Part shown: positions 63,101 to 64,000 of the stretch, in pieces | Layout of the letters: each line of letters begins with the position of its first letter | Numbering within the stretch: the first letter of the stretch is position 1 | Assembly: GCA_949130485.1 (NCBI GenBank) | Contig: OX422189.1 | Coordinates: 4,772,720-4,836,719 of the forward strand | From: Agelas oroides | Lineage: Eukaryota > Porifera > Demospongiae > Agelasida > Agelasidae | Length of the DNA: 64,000 nucleotides | Reading direction: 5' to 3' | The notes under the pieces: generated by a model | Seen by the model: the letters and a program-made list of their open reading frames with translations, nothing else | Database searches by the model: none | Told to the model about the DNA's origin: nothing | Translations under genes and position numbers: made by a program

Positions 63101-63217
63101 GATGAGGTCCTTATCATGTGATAGTCATGTGACTTTATTATTTTCTGCAGTTGATGTGGAGCACTCTCATGTTCGTTTCCTTGGTAACCTGGTACTCAAC
63201 CTCTGGGACTGCGGAGG
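60152..63217 (+). CDS. RRAGA: RagA/B GTPase, N-terminal three exons (continues past window)
   Basis: Exon 1 60152-60163 codes MKKK (donor AAA/GTGAGT). Exon 2 62716-62815 codes [20 protein letters not shown]...RRLGAT. Exon 3 63151-63217 codes (I)[20 protein letters not shown] then GG. Phases 0, 1 and 2 join cleanly. GKSGSGKT is the P-loop and WDCGG the G3 switch II start; the spacing is that of RagA/RagB, and identity to the animal proteins is very high. Rag GTPases act as RagA/B-RagC/D dimers on the lysosome surface, recruiting TORC1 when amino acids are plentiful. The GTP-specificity and C-terminal roadblock parts lie beyond 64000. Vertebrate RagA begins a few residues earlier; here the Met before KKK is the only start in reach. 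RagA versus RagB cannot be told outside vertebrates. Confidence 0.9.
61067..61135. repeat. Short GGGACA array
   Basis: About 11 units of the same hexanucleotide as the 4.6-kb array (GGGACAGGGACAAGGACAGA). It lies in the first Rag intron. Confidence 0.85.
61166..61240. mobile_element. Foldback MITE, TAGCCTCG family, 75 bp
   Basis: TAGCTTCGTTCCCAGGCC and GGCCTGGGAACGAGGCTA, flanked exactly by CCTGAACTG on both sides (9 bp). In the first Rag intron. Confidence 0.93.
61250..62337. other. Rag intron 1, no gene recognised
   Basis: No exon, RNA gene or delimited element. A TACCACTAAGCTACTTAGAC phrase near 61376 is tRNA-like in reverse but too degraded to call. Confidence 0.4.
62340..62486. mobile_element. 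Pogo-like MITE, 147 bp
   Basis: CAGTACTACCTCAATTATCC and inverse CAGGCAACCTCAATCATCC, each with TA outside. The interior repeats GATTAGTCGAGGTT-type phrases. Non-autonomous. Confidence 0.8.
62716..62815 (+). CDS. RRAGA: RagA/B exon 2 with P-loop
   Basis: 100 bp, pyrimidine tract and CTGCAG acceptor, donor A/GTGAGT. Contains [10 protein letters not shown]. Without splicing the frame would run on into intron codons and stop at 62887. Confidence 0.92.
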
Positions 63218-64000
63218 GTAAGTTCTTCACCACCTCTTCACGGTAGTTGTAAAATTTCTTCACCAGTTGTTACTTAGTCAGCAGTTTGACTACTCTTTGG
63301 CGTTACTCAATTAAAACCTGATTCTTTGTAGCCAAAGACTTATTTTAGAGCATATACACATGTACCAGCACCCTGATATTTATATAGCACACTCTGGCTG
63401 TTGTTATCAAAGCACATTGCGTACGCACAGCTGGTCATGTGTGTAACACTGTTTTAGAGTTTACTTTATTACACGTGCACTATATAACCCCTCAAATGAT
63501 GTATGCACTCATTGTACCAGAGAGTACCTTGCAATAGTTGTCTCATTCACCTCAGCCTCGTCTAAGGCCCCACCCCAAAATATCGGGAATACAGCCCCCC
63601 GTCACGCTTGCAAAATTTCTTGTATATCAGCATATTACGTGCCTTATGTGAGATCACATGGTAGCCAGCTGCTGTTGATGATAGCATTACAGAATCTGTG
63701 AAAAGATCTTGCCATGGAGTGACTAGAGGCTAATTCTAAGGGGTATCCTATCATGCGTAAATACGTTTCTGACATTCAAGGCCTATGCAAAGTCTGCTAA
63801 CCTCATTCCCATTTGCAAATGGTCTTGGAATGAGGCTATTAATTTAACGTGGTCAAGAATTTATTAATTGCATGGTAACAGACGAACGTGATTCCTCTAT
63901 CCTAAATGAAGACTGCTGACACAGCACTTTTGCAAGTGTGACCAGGGTATTTTTTACCAATTCTTCAAGCAGGGGCCTGGGGACAATGCTACTGTGTGTG
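63218..64000. other. Rag intron 3 (partial)
   Basis: No further Rag exon before the window ends. A 41-bp near-palindrome TAACCTCATTCCC...GGAATGAGGCTA at 63798-63838 is a degraded TAGCCTCG element; the last 40 bp contain another single arm (GGGGCCTGGGGACAATGCTA). Confidence 0.5.

Overview
The window is eukaryotic. Its genes have GT-AG introns, and the sequence is packed with microsatellites, satellites, non-LTR retrotransposon pieces and small inverted-repeat DNA transposons. The protein families (CABIT+SAM adaptors of the GAREM type, a cysteine-rich secreted protein with a HIWTFAAGLDE core, and a RagA/B GTPase) point to an early-branching marine animal, most likely a demosponge. The species cannot be fixed from sequence alone.

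Layout. 1-8.3 kb: an unrecognised plus-strand gene, of which I see a confident terminal exon pair (5002-5082 and 8104-8305, phases match) and perhaps one earlier exon (1200-1276); a single-exon secreted protein lies on the minus strand (1498-2409). 8.8-56.2 kb: four minus-strand paralogues (A 8766-11227, B 30389-34768, C 41475-44151, D 54008-56248). Each has one large exon with a CABIT domain, proline/tyrosine-rich linker and coiled coil, spliced in phase 0 to a 198-bp exon coding a SAM domain. 21.7-26.3 kb is a GGGACA-type hexanucleotide array and 26.7-29.5 kb a 10-bp GAGACAYYAT array holding a LINE 3' end. 29.8-40.8 and 40.8-48.2 kb are two tandem copies of one segment carrying genes B and C. 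49-53.4 kb is a nest of DNA transposons. 56.6-58.0 kb is a 5'-truncated LINE reverse transcriptase. 60.2-64 kb holds the first three coding exons of a RagA/B GTPase, running off the right edge.

The two tandem copies act as each other's empty-site control, so several transposons can be delimited to the base: a MULE relic in B with 8-bp target duplication, a CAGTGGCGGATC element with 5-bp duplication, an inversion in B that turned around one half of a pogo-like MITE, and others. A family of foldback elements with TAGCCTCGTTCCCAGGCC termini occurs at many places; seven copies have 9-bp target duplications (perfect or one mismatch), and one is only 27 bp long.

By family knowledge the CABIT-SAM proteins would be cytoplasmic adaptors between tyrosine-kinase receptors and the MAPK pathway, and RagA/B is an amino-acid-sensing GTPase of the TORC1 pathway. 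Nothing in the sequence ties these two together beyond proximity.
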